Source: an uncultured Tenacibaculum sp.
GTDB lineage: Bacteria > Bacteroidota > Bacteroidia > Flavobacteriales > Flavobacteriaceae
NCBI GenBank assembly: GCA_947497895.1
Contig: CANMIL010000001.1
Coordinates: forward strand, 186,001 to 250,000
DNA length: 64,000 nucleotides
Reading direction: 5' to 3'
A program made the translations under genes and the position numbers. Shown here piece after piece: positions 63,246-64,000 of this stretch; the stretch's first letter is position 1; each line of letters opens with the position of its first letter. The notes below the pieces were generated by a model that worked only from the letters and a program-made list of their open reading frames with translations, was not told the origin of the DNA and ran no database searches.

Positions 63246-63416
63246 ATGAAATACTTCAATTTTTTATTACTACTGGTTTTAACAATAGGTAATACTACTG
63301 CGCAAGAAAACCAGCTTCTTTTGAAAAGAGAAAAGAATAAATACCCGGAATTTATAATAACGCATGTAAGTGTTAAACTTAGCTATATCCAAACTATAGA
63401 AAATTATAAGGTTTAA
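63246..63416 (+). CDS. Short secreted protein, possibly truncated
   Basis: The 56 residues from the ATG at 63246 comprise a signal peptide (MKYFNFLLLLVLTIGNTTAQ) and only 36 mature residues, basic and ending in IENYKV. The signal is of normal quality but the mature part is very short. It follows R2 copy c and may be a broken cassette gene whose downstream part has been lost. No family recognised; could also be a genuine small exported peptide. Confidence 0.4.
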   Translation: MKYFNFLLLLVLTIGNTTAQENQLLLKREKNKYPEFIITHVSVKLSYIQTIENYKV

Positions 63417-63596
63417 AACCACAGCAAAAACAATGGATAATAAGTTAAGAACATCTTTCTTATCTGGAAATATAAACAAAGTATAATGTTTTTTGGTTTT
63501 ATAAATATAATTGGGTCTATAATATTATATGAAGTATACCAATGATCATATATTAATTTGTACTTTCGCGAAAAATTCAAAAATTATAAATTTCTT
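63417..63596. other. Intergenic, no clear gene
   Basis: Only a 17-codon frame from about 63434 is present. A weak -7-like TACTTTCG (7 of 8) at 63561-63568 may serve the lipoprotein gene at 63597. Confidence 0.4.
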
Positions 63597-64000
63597 ATGA
63601 AAAACACATTAAAAACCTTATCGTTAATATTAGTAATTATTCTTCAGTCCTGCACTAATAGTTCTGATGAACTTGAAATGGAAGATGAAGCTGGACAAGA
63701 TGGTCCATTAGCGATCATGACTGCTAACTTAGATGGAGTTCAATATGATGATTTGAAGCCTAATCTCTTTCATGTTATGGGCAATGCCGTTAGTGTCATA
63801 ACGATTGGAGGTGATGACACTCTTTATCTTAGAATTAGAGCTAATAGTAGCCACCAACAAATTTTACCTGAAGATGATACCAAAGAGATTACTTTATATA
63901 TACCACAAAGTAAATGGGGTGTGGGCAGTTATGATATTAAGTTTTCAGCTAATGATGTCGATCCTCATGTGAATATTATTTTTCACTATCCAAATGGGGA
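63597..64000 (+). CDS. Lipoprotein of unknown function, 3' end outside window
   Basis: From the ATG at 63597 the frame stays open for 134 residues to the window edge. It has a lipoprotein signal with lipobox LQSC (Cys near residue 19), an acidic linker (DELEMEDEAG), then a beta-rich domain (MTANLDGVQYDDL, LYLRIRANSS, GVGSYDIKFSAND). This is like DUF-type lipoproteins of Flavobacteriia that bind ligands at the outer membrane. Family not certain because the gene is cut. Confidence 0.65.
   Translation, partial: MKNTLKTLSLILVIILQSCTNSSDELEMEDEAGQDGPLAIMTANLDGVQYDDLKPNLFHVMGNAVSVITIGGDDTLYLRIRANSSHQQILPEDDTKEITLYIPQSKWGVGSYDIKFSANDVDPHVNIIFHYPNG

Noticed and set aside
1..64000. tRNA or rRNA genes, CRISPR arrays, integrases, restriction systems
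   Set aside because: Looked for on both strands by eye; no cloverleaf-type sequence, spaced repeats of array type, or matching protein motifs were seen.

Overview
The window looks like a chromosomal segment of a marine-type Flavobacteriaceae bacterium (Bacteroidota). The DNA is AT-rich. Shine-Dalgarno sites are rare, and many genes have a Bacteroidota-type -7 box (TAnnTTTG) just upstream. The families fit this group: CarboxypepD_reg-type TonB receptor, DUF5916, DUF6660, membrane-anchored AraC regulators, LytS/LytTR pairs and GG-leader peptides. The exact genus cannot be fixed from the sequence alone. No tRNA, rRNA, CRISPR array, integrase or transposase gene was seen. Layout: (1) 1-7.3 kb holds a partial DMT transporter, a DEDD exonuclease/GIY-YIG nuclease fusion, and a damage-response mutagenesis cassette. 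In that cassette an S24 (LexA/UmuD-like) repressor with an intact Ala-Gly/Ser/Lys autocleavage set is divergent from a dnaE-like polymerase gene overlapping dinB. (2) 7.4-14.4 kb has an orphan GG-leader peptide, two unknown genes, a DJ-1/PfpI protein with an AraC regulator, and a metal-uptake operon (DUF6660, TonB receptor, Fur-family repressor) with a palindrome at its promoter. (3) 14.4-26.3 kb has a peptide-scavenging operon (gamma-glutamyltransferase, YfcC carrier, M20 deacylase), a large BNR-repeat exoprotein, a CBM9/DUF5916 protein, a methionine-type aminotransferase and a cold-shock-domain protein. (4) 26.3-36.2 kb is one long plus-strand cluster headed by a MarR regulator: porin, DoxX, MBL hydrolase, two lipoproteins or exported proteins, pirin, amidohydrolase and an ABM protein. 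Its MarR gene is flanked by the same 17-bp operator in opposite orientations. (5) 36.2-41.8 kb has an epimerase, an SDR and an AraC regulator on the minus strand, then an S9 peptidase. (6) 41.9-55.5 kb has a MacB-type export operon (TolC, HlyD, FtsX permease, ATPase) with a LytS/LytTR pair. Facing it is a second set: serine hydrolase and ABC-2 exporter divergent from another LytS/LytTR pair. The ABC-2 ATPase gene is split by a ~200-bp insert made almost entirely of hairpins. (7) 55.5-64 kb is an accessory zone of small genes. Two more GG-leader peptides lie here, with a run of six tiny membrane proteins on the minus strand that share a spacer/promoter module. Secreted unknown proteins here are bounded by conserved leader (R1) and terminator-plus-tail (R2) repeats, next to a tail-fibre-like coiled-coil protein. 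The most interesting signals are the LexA-like/DnaE/DinB cassette, the hairpin insertion in the ABC ATPase gene, and the R1/R2 cassette-like array with scattered GG-leader peptides.
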